NCBI RefSeq assembly: GCF_032911225.1 | Contig: NZ_CP136600.1 | Span: 2,356,001 to 2,420,000, forward strand | From: Thalassotalea fonticola | Lineage (GTDB): Bacteria; Pseudomonadota; Gammaproteobacteria; Enterobacterales; Alteromonadaceae | DNA length: 64,000 nt | Direction: 5' to 3' | Shown: positions 51,664 to 61,086 of the stretch, one piece after another | How positions within the stretch are numbered: position 1 is the stretch's first letter | Layout of the letters: each line of letters starts with the position of its first letter | The notes under the pieces: generated by a model | What the model was told of the DNA's origin: nothing | What the model saw: the letters and a program-made list of their open reading frames with translations, nothing else | Databases searched by the model: none | Program-made: the position numbers and the translations under genes

Positions 51664-53259
51664 CTATTCAGTAAATTCGGCAAAACTTCCAGGACGATTT
51701 TTCAGTTCTTCGGCAAGTTTCTGCTTTAGTTGTTCAACAATTGTTTTGTTTTCCGGGTTATCAATAACATTATTCTTTTCTTTTGGGTCATCCAAATAAC
51801 GATATAGTTGATCGGTTGCAAAATAGTTCTCTGCGCCATAGGTTTTCACTACTAAGTGCTCTAAACCGCGACCTCCTGGGGTCCCCCCCATGTGCATCCA
51901 TGGCAAATCTTTTGCACTTTTACCTTTAGTTTGAGCCAATTTTTTACGCTCAGACATTGGCATATCAAGCTTTTCTTGAGGCACTCTATAGGCGATATAT
52001 TTCCAGCCATCTTTAATAATTGCACGGGTTGCGCCAATTTCAGAAACTAACGAATTACGCCACTTACTGTTGTCACCTTTATATAAAGACACCATACTGT
52101 TACCATCGGTTTTAGGCGCTTTTGACACTTGCGCTAACTCATAAATCGTCGGCGCAATATCGATATTTGCAACAATATCATTGATACGACGAGCACCTTT
52201 AAATTTATTACCAAACCAAACAAACGACGGCGTTAATGCACCACCTTGATACATGCTGCCTTTACCGCCTTCAACCCCATGGTCGTTAAAATAAAATATA
52301 ATGGTGTTATCCAGCTCTTTAGTTTTTTCCAATTTAGTCATTAACGCACCTACGGCATCGTCTAACCAAAGAACATCAGCGGCACGGTTTTCTAGGCCAT
52401 GCTGTTTAATTCTTTTAGTAATGCTGTCACGAGTCGGCTGCACATTTGGAAGTTCTTCATCGGCTAATAAGCCAACAGGAGTCATTCTTGGATCTCCTAG
52501 ATACTTTTTGCCTTGTTTATGCGGGCCGTGCTCTAAGGTTGTGGCAAAATAAAGGAAGAATGGGTTGTCTTTTTTAACCGCCATATCAAGAAAGTTAATT
52601 GCACCTTCGGTGATCCAATCCTGATTATGTGCTTCTAACGCCTTTGGATATTGCCCAGGTACATTACCGGTATAAATTCTATCCGCATAATCAAAACCAT
52701 TATCTTTATATGCTTTAATTTGTGCTTGCTGATTTTCACGCAGTTGCTTGATCACCTCAGCTTTAGAAACGTCAACGTTACGTTTAATTTTATGAATAAT
52801 CTCGCTTTCATAAACATGATTCTTACCAACACCACCGGTAAAATAGCCACTTTTTTGTAGTACTTTAGCGATACTGTCATCATGCGGCTCAATATGAGTA
52901 TTAAAAGCAACGTTAGCTTGCTTATATTTATCTAGATCATTGGTAAATCGACTATTGGTAGCACGGCTCGCAAGGTTACCGGTTAACACTGAAAAACGAC
53001 TCGGCGTACACACAGTACTGGTTGCATACATTTGGTCAAAAATAATGCCTTCGTTGGCAAGTTTGTCAATATTGGGCGATAAGTTTAACGGCTTGCCTTG
53101 CTGGTCACGCCCTTCTTTTAAAAAATTAAAATCAATGCGATGTTGATCGTCAGTGACAATTAACACAATATTCGGCTGGGAGTTGCCATCTGCCGCCACA
53201 TTAGTGGCCATGAACGAAGCTAACAGTAATGCAGTTATTTGGTAAAATTTACGATACAT
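51664..53259 (-). CDS. Sulfatase, exported
   Basis: 531 residues, signal peptide about 1-23 (VAAD). Core motifs: PNIVLIVTDDQHRIDF (Asp 37-38), C84-T-P-S-R88 in TSTVCTPSRFSVLTGNLASR, GGVGKNHVYE where most family members have GKWHxG, and FYFNDHGVEGGKGSMYQGG near the C-terminal ligands. The GKNHV variant keeps the Lys and His but changes the Trp. Two insertions (about 45-60 and 125-165) set it apart from the other sulfatases here. It has its own promoter region with a CpxR-type box. Confidence 0.9.
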   Translation of the reverse strand: MYRKFYQITALLLASFMATNVAADGNSQPNIVLIVTDDQHRIDFNFLKEGRDQQGKPLNLSPNIDKLANEGIIFDQMYATSTVCTPSRFSVLTGNLASRATNSRFTNDLDKYKQANVAFNTHIEPHDDSIAKVLQKSGYFTGGVGKNHVYESEIIHKIKRNVDVSKAEVIKQLRENQQAQIKAYKDNGFDYADRIYTGNVPGQYPKALEAHNQDWITEGAINFLDMAVKKDNPFFLYFATTLEHGPHKQGKKYLGDPRMTPVGLLADEELPNVQPTRDSITKRIKQHGLENRAADVLWLDDAVGALMTKLEKTKELDNTIIFYFNDHGVEGGKGSMYQGGALTPSFVWFGNKFKGARRINDIVANIDIAPTIYELAQVSKAPKTDGNSMVSLYKGDNSKWRNSLVSEIGATRAIIKDGWKYIAYRVPQEKLDMPMSERKKLAQTKGKSAKDLPWMHMGGTPGGRGLEHLVVKTYGAENYFATDQLYRYLDDPKEKNNVIDNPENKTIVEQLKQKLAEELKNRPGSFAEFTE

Positions 53260-53350
53260 ATTTTTCTCAATAGATTTATTTTTCTGATGACATTGTCACC
53301 AAACTGTCTATTAACGATAATAACCAAGCAAAAGCTAATTAACAAATACC

Positions 53351-53366
53351 TTTACACGCTCTTTAC
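53351..53366. promoter_or_regulatory. CpxR-type box before the sulfatase gene at 51.7-53.3 kb
   Basis: TTTAC-ACGCTC-TTTAC; GTAAA-N6-GTAAA on the minus strand, in gene orientation, 92 bp before the start. Nearly identical to the box at 40470-40485. Confidence 0.62.
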
Positions 53367-53440
53367 ACTACACTTGAGCTGTAGATAATGATTACCAGGC
53401 ACAAAAATACATTATTGCACTACCAAAATGCTGGTTAAAA

Positions 53441-54814
53441 TTATGCGCTTTTTATCGGCAATTCTATATGCACAGCAAAACCATTTGGAAGGATATTTTC
53501 AGCCCATATTTTTCCCAGATGTGCAGCTACGGCTTTTTCAGCTATAGAAAGGCCAAGCCCGACGCCGCCAGATTTACGAGCCCGAGCGAGTTCAGGTCGG
53601 TAAAAAGCATCAAAAATAGTATTAATTTCCTCTTCCGGTACTCCTTCTCCATCGTCTTTTATGGTTATTTTGATCTGCCCATCTAACTCATGTTTATGGC
53701 AATAAACGTGAATATTTGATTTCGCATAGCGAATAGCATTTCTAATAATATTTTCCAAACAACTCAACAACTCAACTTTATTGCCAAGCATATAAATCCC
53801 CTTCTGCAAACTGCTATCAACGCTTATCCCCACTTGTTCAGCTTCAAATTTTGCATCATTAATCAAGGTAGTAACAAACTGGTGCATATCGATATATTCA
53901 TTGCCTTTACGACAATGTAAATTATCTATTCGAGTAAAGTCCAATAATTCACTGAGCATCAAATTCATTCGATCGGCTTCGAGTTTTATTCGTTTTAACT
54001 CACTATTTAGCCCATCTTCATTTAATTTATTATCGGCAATACCAATGGCAATTTGCATCCGTGATAAGGGTGTTCTTAATTCGTGTGAAACATCACTTAT
54101 CAGCCTAGTTCGCGAGCTTAATTGCTGTCCGATTTGCTCGCTCATAGCAGAAAAATCTTTTGCCAATTCGGCGAACTCATCGTTTCTGGCTAACAGCGAT
54201 TGCAGGTTATTTTTGTCATTGATATTATTTGAAATGTCTCGCGTTGCCTGCTGCAATCGCTTTATCGGCCCCACTACTAAATAGGCCAATAAAAAGCTAA
54301 GAGGAAAACTAATTAAAAAAGCAGATATCAAAATACTGTAGGCGAACTCTTGAAAAAAAGCCGCCATGTAATCGCCGCTTAAAAAGGAAAATATTCGATG
54401 CGCATATACCCGGTAAGTAATTCCTGCAATTTCAACAGATAAGCCACCAAAGTAGATCCTCTCTTTAGTAGCAACAGACATTGGTAGCTGACTTTTCTGT
54501 ACGTATTGATTGAGAGAGAGGATGACATCGGGTACCGGCTTTCCTAACCTGTCTGTGCCATTTGGGCTCAATACATAAACATTTTGCCATAAATGTGGCT
54601 TGTGCTGTTTTACCGTCAGTAGATACTTAGAAACTCTGCTAGTGATATCAGCAACTTGTTCGGTTAAGTGTGCAGGGGTTTGCTGATACCGAATACTGTC
54701 ATTATTGAGCTGTAAAATAAAAAGGTTAAGGACAAATATCAACACAAAAGACAGCCAAAACCAGAGCAGTATCTTCCAGAATAAATTTGCCTTGATGAAA
54801 TTGAATCTAATCAT
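53441..54814 (-). CDS. cpxA-like: Sensor histidine kinase, CpxA-like
   Basis: 457 residues. TM1 about 12-34, a periplasmic sensor loop of about 120 residues, TM2 about 158-181, a HAMP segment (PIKRLQQATRDIS), then the dimerisation domain with SHELRTPLSRMQ (His244). The ATP domain shows an N-box ENIIRNAIRY, G1 IKDDGEGVPEE and G2 SGGVGLGLSIAEK. The layout and the FLLAYLVVGPIKRL junction match CpxA-type envelope sensors. It follows the CpxR-like gene by 30 bp and would phosphorylate it. The sensor loop is not conserved enough to name a signal. Confidence 0.88.
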   Translation of the reverse strand: MIRFNFIKANLFWKILLWFWLSFVLIFVLNLFILQLNNDSIRYQQTPAHLTEQVADITSRVSKYLLTVKQHKPHLWQNVYVLSPNGTDRLGKPVPDVILSLNQYVQKSQLPMSVATKERIYFGGLSVEIAGITYRVYAHRIFSFLSGDYMAAFFQEFAYSILISAFLISFPLSFLLAYLVVGPIKRLQQATRDISNNINDKNNLQSLLARNDEFAELAKDFSAMSEQIGQQLSSRTRLISDVSHELRTPLSRMQIAIGIADNKLNEDGLNSELKRIKLEADRMNLMLSELLDFTRIDNLHCRKGNEYIDMHQFVTTLINDAKFEAEQVGISVDSSLQKGIYMLGNKVELLSCLENIIRNAIRYAKSNIHVYCHKHELDGQIKITIKDDGEGVPEEEINTIFDAFYRPELARARKSGGVGLGLSIAEKAVAAHLGKIWAENILPNGFAVHIELPIKSA

Positions 54815-54844
54815 ATCAAATGAAAGCTATCATCATGCTGTCGA

Positions 54845-55540
54845 TCAAACGTCAGGATAAATTACGTATTGGTAACCAGTACCACGCACTGTTTTTATTC
54901 GCTCTCGTTCTTGTGAGTCCGGCCCCAACTTTTTTCTCAGGTTACTCACATGCACATCGATACTTCGATCATAGACCTTAAGTTGCTTACCTAATCCATT
55001 TTGGCTCAGCTCTTCCCTACTCACTAAATCTCCCGCCTTATCAATTAGCACCAACAATAAATCAAATTCAGTCGAGGTTAATTCAAGGTAGTCGTCAGCC
55101 AGCATAACCTGTCGACTGGTCTTTAAGACAGTGACATTGTCTAGCTGCATCACATCACTGTCTGATTTATTTGATTCAATGTTCAGGCTGCGTCTAGTTA
55201 CGGCGCGTATCCTGGCAATGAGCTCGCGCGGATCACAAGGTTTGGCGATATAATCATCGGCTCCCATCTCTAAACCAGTAATACGATCAACCTTTTCCCC
55301 TCTTGCTGTTAGCATAATTACAGCAATGTCACTGTTTGTTCTCAGCTCTTTTAATGTGTCGAAACCGTTCAATTTAGGCATCATTACATCAAGGATCAGA
55401 ATATCAAATACTTGAGTGTTTAGTATTTCAATGGCCGAGTGGCCATCTGGGACGGTTTGTACAGTCATGCCTTCTTGCTCAAGATATTCCTTGAGTAATT
55501 GGCATAGCTCTACGTCATCATCTGCGATCAATATTTTCAT
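54845..55540 (-). CDS. cpxR-like: Response regulator, CpxR-like (OmpR family)
   Basis: 231 residues. Receiver 1-120 with acidic pocket DDD (7-9), phospho-acceptor Asp51 in LILDVMMPKLNG, switch Thr in MLTARG, and Lys100 in YIAKPCDP. Winged helix 135-230 with LTSTEFDLLLVLIDKAGDLVSREELSQNGLGKQLKVYDRSIDVHVSNLRKKLG. The E/D-LSQ-x-x-LGK-x-L-x-x-x-DR-x-ID-x-H stretch is diagnostic for CpxR as I recall E. coli CpxR. Genes with CpxR-type boxes in this window include its own, about 50 bp before its start. It is the likely local regulator of the sulfatase and GH29 genes. Confidence 0.9.
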   Translation of the reverse strand: MKILIADDDVELCQLLKEYLEQEGMTVQTVPDGHSAIEILNTQVFDILILDVMMPKLNGFDTLKELRTNSDIAVIMLTARGEKVDRITGLEMGADDYIAKPCDPRELIARIRAVTRRSLNIESNKSDSDVMQLDNVTVLKTSRQVMLADDYLELTSTEFDLLLVLIDKAGDLVSREELSQNGLGKQLKVYDRSIDVHVSNLRKKLGPDSQERERIKTVRGTGYQYVIYPDV

Positions 55541-55589
55541 CGTTTTACTCTAACATACTTGTTATTGTCGATAATATTGAAAATTCTAT

Positions 55590-55604
55590 TTTACAAACTT
55601 TTAC
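55590..55604. promoter_or_regulatory. CpxR-type box in the cpxR-like promoter
   Basis: TTTAC-AAACT-TTTAC, on the minus strand GTAAA-N5-GTAAA, in gene orientation and 50 bp before the start codon. It suggests autoregulation, as known for cpxRA in E. coli. Confidence 0.65.
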
Positions 55605-55751
55605 AATATCTTAGAGGTCGCGGGAACAGCACTTTCGGTTATGGTTAGCAAACGAGTTTTCAATCGATTTATTAGTAATAGTGACAAAGCCTCCCCTTTG
55701 TCACTCTAAAGGTTAACCCAATTAATAAGGCAAATTCCCTGTTAACTTAGA

Positions 55752-58691
55752 TTAAAATTGGTAACGTAACGATAAACGATAAGCTCTACCATAAGAGGTT
55801 ATTTTTTTAACGCGCTTGTCAGATAAGTCTTCAAGATCACTATTCATTTCTTTGAAAACTCCATCAACGCCTTCATACCCTGTGGTATCAGTAAGTAGAA
55901 ATAGCGTTTTATCATAACTGTTGGTTAAATTAGTAGCAGCAAACGATAACTTCAACTGTTTAGTTAAGTCCCAGTTAGCAGAGAAATCTAAGGTGCCTTT
56001 AGCATCACGTACCGTTGTACCAGCGCCACTATTTACCACTTCATCAAGTGATTCGCTTCGGTATGAATAAGCAAAACGATAACTCGACCAATCATTTTCC
56101 CAATAAACACGCGCATTAGCAGAATGCTTCGAAGTATTTGGGAAAGGTAAATTATTGTATGGTGACGATAAATCCTCTGGTACTGGTATTGCGTCACTGT
56201 CGGCATAAGTGTAATTAATCGAACTACCTAGATGCTTTAATAACCCCGGTAAAAAGTCATAGTGCTGCTGATAAGAAATCTCAATGCCTTTAATGTCAGC
56301 ACTACCACCGTTCCTTTTGGCTTTATAGTCAACTTCAGCACATGGCAATGGATTATCTTCAGTAATTAGACTTTGATCAATTAAGCAATCTGGTGCGCCC
56401 TCATGACCATATAATGGGAAGTCTTCACCGGCAAACACTTTGCCTGTTCTCGTAGAGTAATTAAAACTGGCATAGTCTTTATAAAACACGTTAGCAGAAA
56501 GCAAGGCTCCTTCGTCAAAATACCACTCTAACGCCATATCATATTGGTCAGCTAGGTATGGCTTTAACACTGAATTGCCGCCGTCTCCACGAGGTGTATC
56601 ACCTTCTACATCAGCCCGTACTTTATAACTTGGGCGAGTATCCCTAATTTTAGGTCTGGCCATCACTCGGGCAGCAGCTGCGCGAAATAATAAATCATCA
56701 CTAATCGTCCAGGTTATGGTCGCACTCGGTAACCAGTTGTGATATTCATTCGTTTCGATGTTATTAAATTTATACAAGGTTTCAGTGGCATCACCACCGT
56801 TTTCTTCCAGCGCCATAAACGACATAACGTAATCAATGCCATCTGCAAACGCCATACTTGACTGGCTGTTCGCTTTAATTTCTGTGTTCGCATAACGCAT
56901 GCCAAAGTTACCGCGCACTATGCCGTCTAAAAACTCAAAGTTTGCTTGCGCGTAGGCACCATAGGTAGTTTCCCTCTGCTCTGACGAGAGTGCAGGATCA
57001 ACAGGAAAACCTTCCTGGTCAAAACCGTTAGGGGCTATTCTCGCTATGGTTTCTTGCATATTTGGATATATCCAAGATTGCGGGGCTCCAGCAGGTGCTA
57101 TGCCATCAAGGAATTCACCACCGGTGATATTATTATCGGTAATACCGGTTGCCGAAAAAAGCCGCTCTTCAAAATAACTATTACCGAGTTTCATCGATTC
57201 ATCTCGAACAAACTTAGTACGATCGGTATACTTAGCACCAAATTCAATCGAGGTGATTATTGAATCGTCAAATACTCGTTCAACATCTAGATAAGCACTG
57301 TGTTTGCTATCATCGACATCTCTGACCGTCTGACGAAACTGGGTTAATCTTAATGCCTCAGGATCGCTTGCATCAAACCTAGAACACATGCCCATTTCAG
57401 GTAAAAAATCATTTTCAGGTCCGTTAACATAGGTAACGCTACAGAAGTCATTCGCCACATTTTTAGGGCCATTTTCACCCCAGTTAGCTTGGTAACCGTC
57501 TTCTTCTTGTTGCGTATCTGAGTAACCTAAACGACCATTAATGCGCCAATAATCGCCAATAAGGTGCGAAACATTCAAGCCAAGCAACAAGGTGTCTGTG
57601 GTACTGTCTTTTTCTTTTGGCTGAACTATGCCAGTAGCACCTATTTGTTTGAAACCATAAACAGTATTAACATCGCCTTGCCCTTGATTCACATAGATTT
57701 CGTGATCAGTACCAGTTTTTTTAGCAAAGTTCTTCATTTGCATTTGGCTTTCTTGACGGTCAAGGTTTTGTCGAGTAAACGTAGTGTCTAAACGAATATC
57801 GGTATTTTCACCCGGTTGATACTGAACAGTAAAAGTACCACCCTTTTTAACTTTTTCATCGATAAAAATCTTATTTTTAATACCGCCACGTCCAGCCGTT
57901 AACGCGGTAATAGTCGTTAACTCCGCACCGGTGTCAAAATCATATATTTTTGTACCAACACTTTGATTGTCTATAGCTTCACCACCTTTATCGACATCAT
58001 AAAAGTGTATAAGATCCCAGCTATTAGTAGAAATTTCTTCTTTACGCATTATTTGTTTGTCATGAAAGAAAGAACCTGCAAAACCTAAGGTATCGGAAGC
58101 ATTTTTAACAAATGAATAGGAAAAACGTGGCGTTGTTTCTTCATTAAGTTCGTTATAACGTGCCTCAGTGCTAAAAATATGCTTAGTTTTTTTCGATGAT
58201 AGCGGCGAACGCGTTTGTAAATTAATTGATGCGCCCAAAGAGCCTTCTTCCTGGTTAGCAGCAGGCGATTTCACCACATCGATGCGACTCAGCATATCGG
58301 CAGAAAACAAGCTTAAGTCAACCGCTTGGTCGTCAGTGCTACTGGTCATTGACACGCCATTTAGCTTAATGTCATTTAATGCGGCTTCAATACCACGTAC
58401 GGTAATAGTGCTGCCACCTTCATCAAGTGATATACCGGCAATACGAGAGATGGCTTCAGCAATATTTTCATCGGAAGACTTACCCATATCTTCGGCAATA
58501 ATGGAATCAGAAATGGCATCCGACGCCCTTTTTGCAGCTACCTCGCCAGTTAAACTGGAGCGAACTCCGGTCACTTCGATGACTTCGATCTCATCAGCTA
58601 TTTCGACCTCTTCTGCCGCAAATGTGGTGCTACTAGCAAGTGCTAAGCACACATAGCTCGCGATTTTGCTTTTACTAAATTGTCTACGCAT
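55752..58691 (-). CDS. TonB-dependent outer-membrane receptor
   Basis: 979 residues. Signal peptide about 1-25 (TFAA), a TonB-box-like EIEVIEVTG, then the plug domain (SDSIIAEDMGKSSDENIAEAISRIAGISLDEGGSTITVRGIE ... SPAANQEEGSLGASINLQTRSPL). A large beta-barrel ends in aromatic Phe (RLSLRYQF). The plug pattern is that of TIGR01782-type receptors, common for algal oligosaccharides in Alteromonadales. It is the only receptor in the window and probably brings sulfated oligosaccharides into the periplasm. Lies between the CpxRA-like pair and a second two-component pair, sharing an intergenic region with the latter. Confidence 0.92.
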   Translation of the reverse strand: MRRQFSKSKIASYVCLALASSTTFAAEEVEIADEIEVIEVTGVRSSLTGEVAAKRASDAISDSIIAEDMGKSSDENIAEAISRIAGISLDEGGSTITVRGIEAALNDIKLNGVSMTSSTDDQAVDLSLFSADMLSRIDVVKSPAANQEEGSLGASINLQTRSPLSSKKTKHIFSTEARYNELNEETTPRFSYSFVKNASDTLGFAGSFFHDKQIMRKEEISTNSWDLIHFYDVDKGGEAIDNQSVGTKIYDFDTGAELTTITALTAGRGGIKNKIFIDEKVKKGGTFTVQYQPGENTDIRLDTTFTRQNLDRQESQMQMKNFAKKTGTDHEIYVNQGQGDVNTVYGFKQIGATGIVQPKEKDSTTDTLLLGLNVSHLIGDYWRINGRLGYSDTQQEEDGYQANWGENGPKNVANDFCSVTYVNGPENDFLPEMGMCSRFDASDPEALRLTQFRQTVRDVDDSKHSAYLDVERVFDDSIITSIEFGAKYTDRTKFVRDESMKLGNSYFEERLFSATGITDNNITGGEFLDGIAPAGAPQSWIYPNMQETIARIAPNGFDQEGFPVDPALSSEQRETTYGAYAQANFEFLDGIVRGNFGMRYANTEIKANSQSSMAFADGIDYVMSFMALEENGGDATETLYKFNNIETNEYHNWLPSATITWTISDDLLFRAAAARVMARPKIRDTRPSYKVRADVEGDTPRGDGGNSVLKPYLADQYDMALEWYFDEGALLSANVFYKDYASFNYSTRTGKVFAGEDFPLYGHEGAPDCLIDQSLITEDNPLPCAEVDYKAKRNGGSADIKGIEISYQQHYDFLPGLLKHLGSSINYTYADSDAIPVPEDLSSPYNNLPFPNTSKHSANARVYWENDWSSYRFAYSYRSESLDEVVNSGAGTTVRDAKGTLDFSANWDLTKQLKLSFAATNLTNSYDKTLFLLTDTTGYEGVDGVFKEMNSDLEDLSDKRVKKITSYGRAYRLSLRYQF

Positions 58692-58833
58692 TCTCTTCCC
58701 CTAAAGAAGTGTTTATTAAATTATTTTTATTTTGAGTGTTCACCCTTTACCATTAGTGGACTTTGTTAATAAAAGCCACTACGCATTAACAGTAAATTAA
58801 CCATCATCTATCGCGCTAGTACTAGCAGGTACT

Positions 58834-58887
58834 AATTAGTATCAAGTTGTCGCAACTAGCGACTATTGCGACAACTTGATACAATTT
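58834..58887. promoter_or_regulatory. Long palindromic operator candidate, copy 1
   Basis: A 17-bp perfect inverted repeat: GTATCAAGTTGTCGCAA at 58839-58855 and its complement at 58866-58882. Viewed as 7-mers it holds four AAGTTGT-like half-sites at a 10-bp period on each side (58834, 58844 and, inverted, 58871, 58881). OmpR-family regulators bind such direct repeats. It lies between the receptor gene (143 bp) and the response regulator gene (65 bp). Confidence 0.75.
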
Positions 58888-58951
58888 AATTATTTGGTCA
58901 GATATTGGTTCGATATACTGATGGCAGTTTATCTAGTAAGCAGGTTACCCT

Positions 58952-59662
58952 TTGACTCATATATTAATTGTGGATGATAATCCGGATATCCGTCAGCCAC
59001 TTAAGCGTTACCTAAGCGATCATGGTTTACGGGTCAGTTGCGCCGACGGCGGTGTTGCGATGCGTGAAACATTAAAAAATAGCGCAATCGATTTAATTTT
59101 ACTCGACATAATGATGCCTGGAGAAGATGGCTTGTCATTATGTCGCTTTGTTCAGGATACACTTAAAACCCCGGTAATTTTGCTCACTGCTTTATGTGAA
59201 GATGCGGACCGAGTGGTAGGCCTTGAAATGGGGGCTGATGATTATATTAGAAAGCCATTTAACCCTCGAGTGCTGTTGGCTAAAGTAAAAGCAGTATTGC
59301 GGCGCAGTCAAAGTTCTCCTACCAGGATTCAACAGCCCGAATCCGATACTTTAACGTTTGCCGATTGGAAACTTGACCTCCATCAACGCGAACTGATCGA
59401 CCTAAAAGGGGTTGCTGTAGCGTTAAGTGCTGCCGAATATCGAATGCTACTCGCGTTTTTATTGCGCCCACAAACCACCTTGAGCCGTGATCAGCTACTC
59501 GATTTAACTCATGGCCGTGAAGCCAAAGCCTTCGATCGCAGTATTGATAATTTAATCAGTCGCTTACGACGTAAAATAGAAGTAGATGCCAGCTCCCCTA
59601 AATTAATTAAAACCGTATGGGGCGGAGGTTATATGTTAACGGTTGAGGTTTCACCGCAATGA
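58952..59662 (+). CDS. Response regulator, OmpR family (second two-component pair)
   Basis: 236 residues from a TTG at 58952; no ATG fits and the receiver starts at once (THILIVDDNPDIR). Receiver 1-122: DDN at 8-10, Asp52 in LILLDIMMPGEDG, Thr in LLTALCED, Lys101 in YIRKPFNP, so it looks phosphorylatable. Winged helix about 135-233: LSAAEYRMLLAFLLRPQTTLSRDQLLDLTHGREAKAFDRSIDNLISRLRRKIE. Resembles the OmpR/RstA branch rather than CpxR. It overlaps the kinase gene by four bases (ATGA). A palindrome before it is a likely autoregulatory operator. Confidence 0.9.
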   Translation: MTHILIVDDNPDIRQPLKRYLSDHGLRVSCADGGVAMRETLKNSAIDLILLDIMMPGEDGLSLCRFVQDTLKTPVILLTALCEDADRVVGLEMGADDYIRKPFNPRVLLAKVKAVLRRSQSSPTRIQQPESDTLTFADWKLDLHQRELIDLKGVAVALSAAEYRMLLAFLLRPQTTLSRDQLLDLTHGREAKAFDRSIDNLISRLRRKIEVDASSPKLIKTVWGGGYMLTVEVSPQ

Positions 59663-61050
59663 CCCCCCTGCTGCCAAAACGCTTAGCAGGTCAATTAATA
59701 TTATTACTATTGAGTACCTTAGTGCTCTCTCAAGCATTCACGTTACTCTACTCTTTGTCTGAACCCGATGGTATTTTACAACGCATCGAGGATAATTCAT
59801 TGCTTAAAGAGACAGCTATAGTCGCCAATACTTTAGCGCAAATACCAACCGAAAGTCATAAACTTATTATCCGCACCGCGACAGCATATCGAATTGAGTT
59901 TCGCCTTAACGAACAATCAGGTATCCCAACCACATTGCTAGCGAATAGCCAAGGCAGCAAGGTGGAGGTATTGAGAAGTTTGCTTACCCGCTCTTACGAA
60001 AAAATTTATGTTCATCAATACCCAAAACCGCAGAACCGAGCCATATCCTTTATTAAACATTTTGTTAGCTACTTATTTTCGCTAAATAGTCCTGAATTGA
60101 AAGAGCCTGAACGTCAGGTGTTATTGTCGGCCTCTATTTTGCTCGACAGCGGTCAATGGCTTAATATGGATGTTTTTGAACAAAAACCGTTTCCAATATG
60201 GGCGCGTTCATCGCTGACGTCATTATTAATAGTATCGGTAATTGCCACCTTAATCGTCGTTATTAGTATTAAACGTATTACCCGACCTCTTCAAGAGCTG
60301 ACCAACAAAGCACAACAGTTAGGTGTTGGCGAGAATGTAGAGCCAATGATTGAGCAAGGTCCGGAAGATATCAAAACTACCATCAGCGCTTTTAATATCA
60401 TGCAGCAGCGTTTGCAAAACATCATTACCCATCGAACGCGCTCGCTGGCTGCAATGTCTCACGATTTACGTACTCCGTTAACCTCGCTACGTTTACATGC
60501 CGAGTTTGTTACTGATGATGACACACGCGAAAAAATTGTTGAAAAAATTGATGAAATGGAACATATCACTAACGCGACTATGCTGTTTGCTAAACAAGAT
60601 TCATGGTCTGAGCAGCGCCGAGAAGTGGATCTGTCGGCATTAGTGGACAGTTTATGCCAGGATTTGTCAGATATTGGCCTAGCCGTTGATTTTGAGCTAA
60701 GTGATAAACTAAATTACACTTGTCGCCCGAATGCGTTAAGGCGGGCGATCAGTAATTTGGTTGAAAACGGAGTGAAATATGGCTCTGCTGTTTTTGTCAA
60801 AATAGTTGAAGGGCACAATAATCTGCAAGTTATCATTTCCGATCAGGGGCCAGGCATTGCCGAGTCACAACAACAGCGACTGTTTGAACCATTCGAGCGA
60901 CTCGATGACTCAAGAAACTACAAATCGGGCGGGCTTGGACTGGGTATGACAATTGCCTTAACAATTATTCGCGGTCATGGGGGCGATATAACTCTGCTCA
61001 ATAGAGCAAGTAAAGGCCTCGATGTAGTAGTGACTTTACCCAATCAATAA
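59659..61050 (+). CDS. Sensor histidine kinase, EnvZ/RstB-like
   Basis: 463 residues. TM1 about 10-30, a periplasmic loop of about 150 residues, TM2 about 184-204, and a HAMP segment (RITRPLQELTNKAQQLGVGENV). The dimerisation domain carries AAMSHDLRTPLTSLRLH (His268). The ATP domain has N-box NLVENGVKYG, G1 ISDQGPGIAE, F-box FEPFERLDDS and G2 SGGLGLGMTIAL. Translationally coupled to the response regulator. The pair is divergent from the receptor gene, an arrangement common for a sensor of the imported glycan or of envelope state. Confidence 0.9.
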   Translation: MTPLLPKRLAGQLILLLLSTLVLSQAFTLLYSLSEPDGILQRIEDNSLLKETAIVANTLAQIPTESHKLIIRTATAYRIEFRLNEQSGIPTTLLANSQGSKVEVLRSLLTRSYEKIYVHQYPKPQNRAISFIKHFVSYLFSLNSPELKEPERQVLLSASILLDSGQWLNMDVFEQKPFPIWARSSLTSLLIVSVIATLIVVISIKRITRPLQELTNKAQQLGVGENVEPMIEQGPEDIKTTISAFNIMQQRLQNIITHRTRSLAAMSHDLRTPLTSLRLHAEFVTDDDTREKIVEKIDEMEHITNATMLFAKQDSWSEQRREVDLSALVDSLCQDLSDIGLAVDFELSDKLNYTCRPNALRRAISNLVENGVKYGSAVFVKIVEGHNNLQVIISDQGPGIAESQQQRLFEPFERLDDSRNYKSGGLGLGMTIALTIIRGHGGDITLLNRASKGLDVVVTLPNQ

Positions 61051-61086
61051 TAGCGAATATGGCTAAACGGTAAAGCATCAGAAACG

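Noticed and set aside
58740..58760. Single TTTAC before the TonB receptor as a CpxR-type box
   Set aside because: No second half-site at a suitable distance; the palindrome is the better candidate there.
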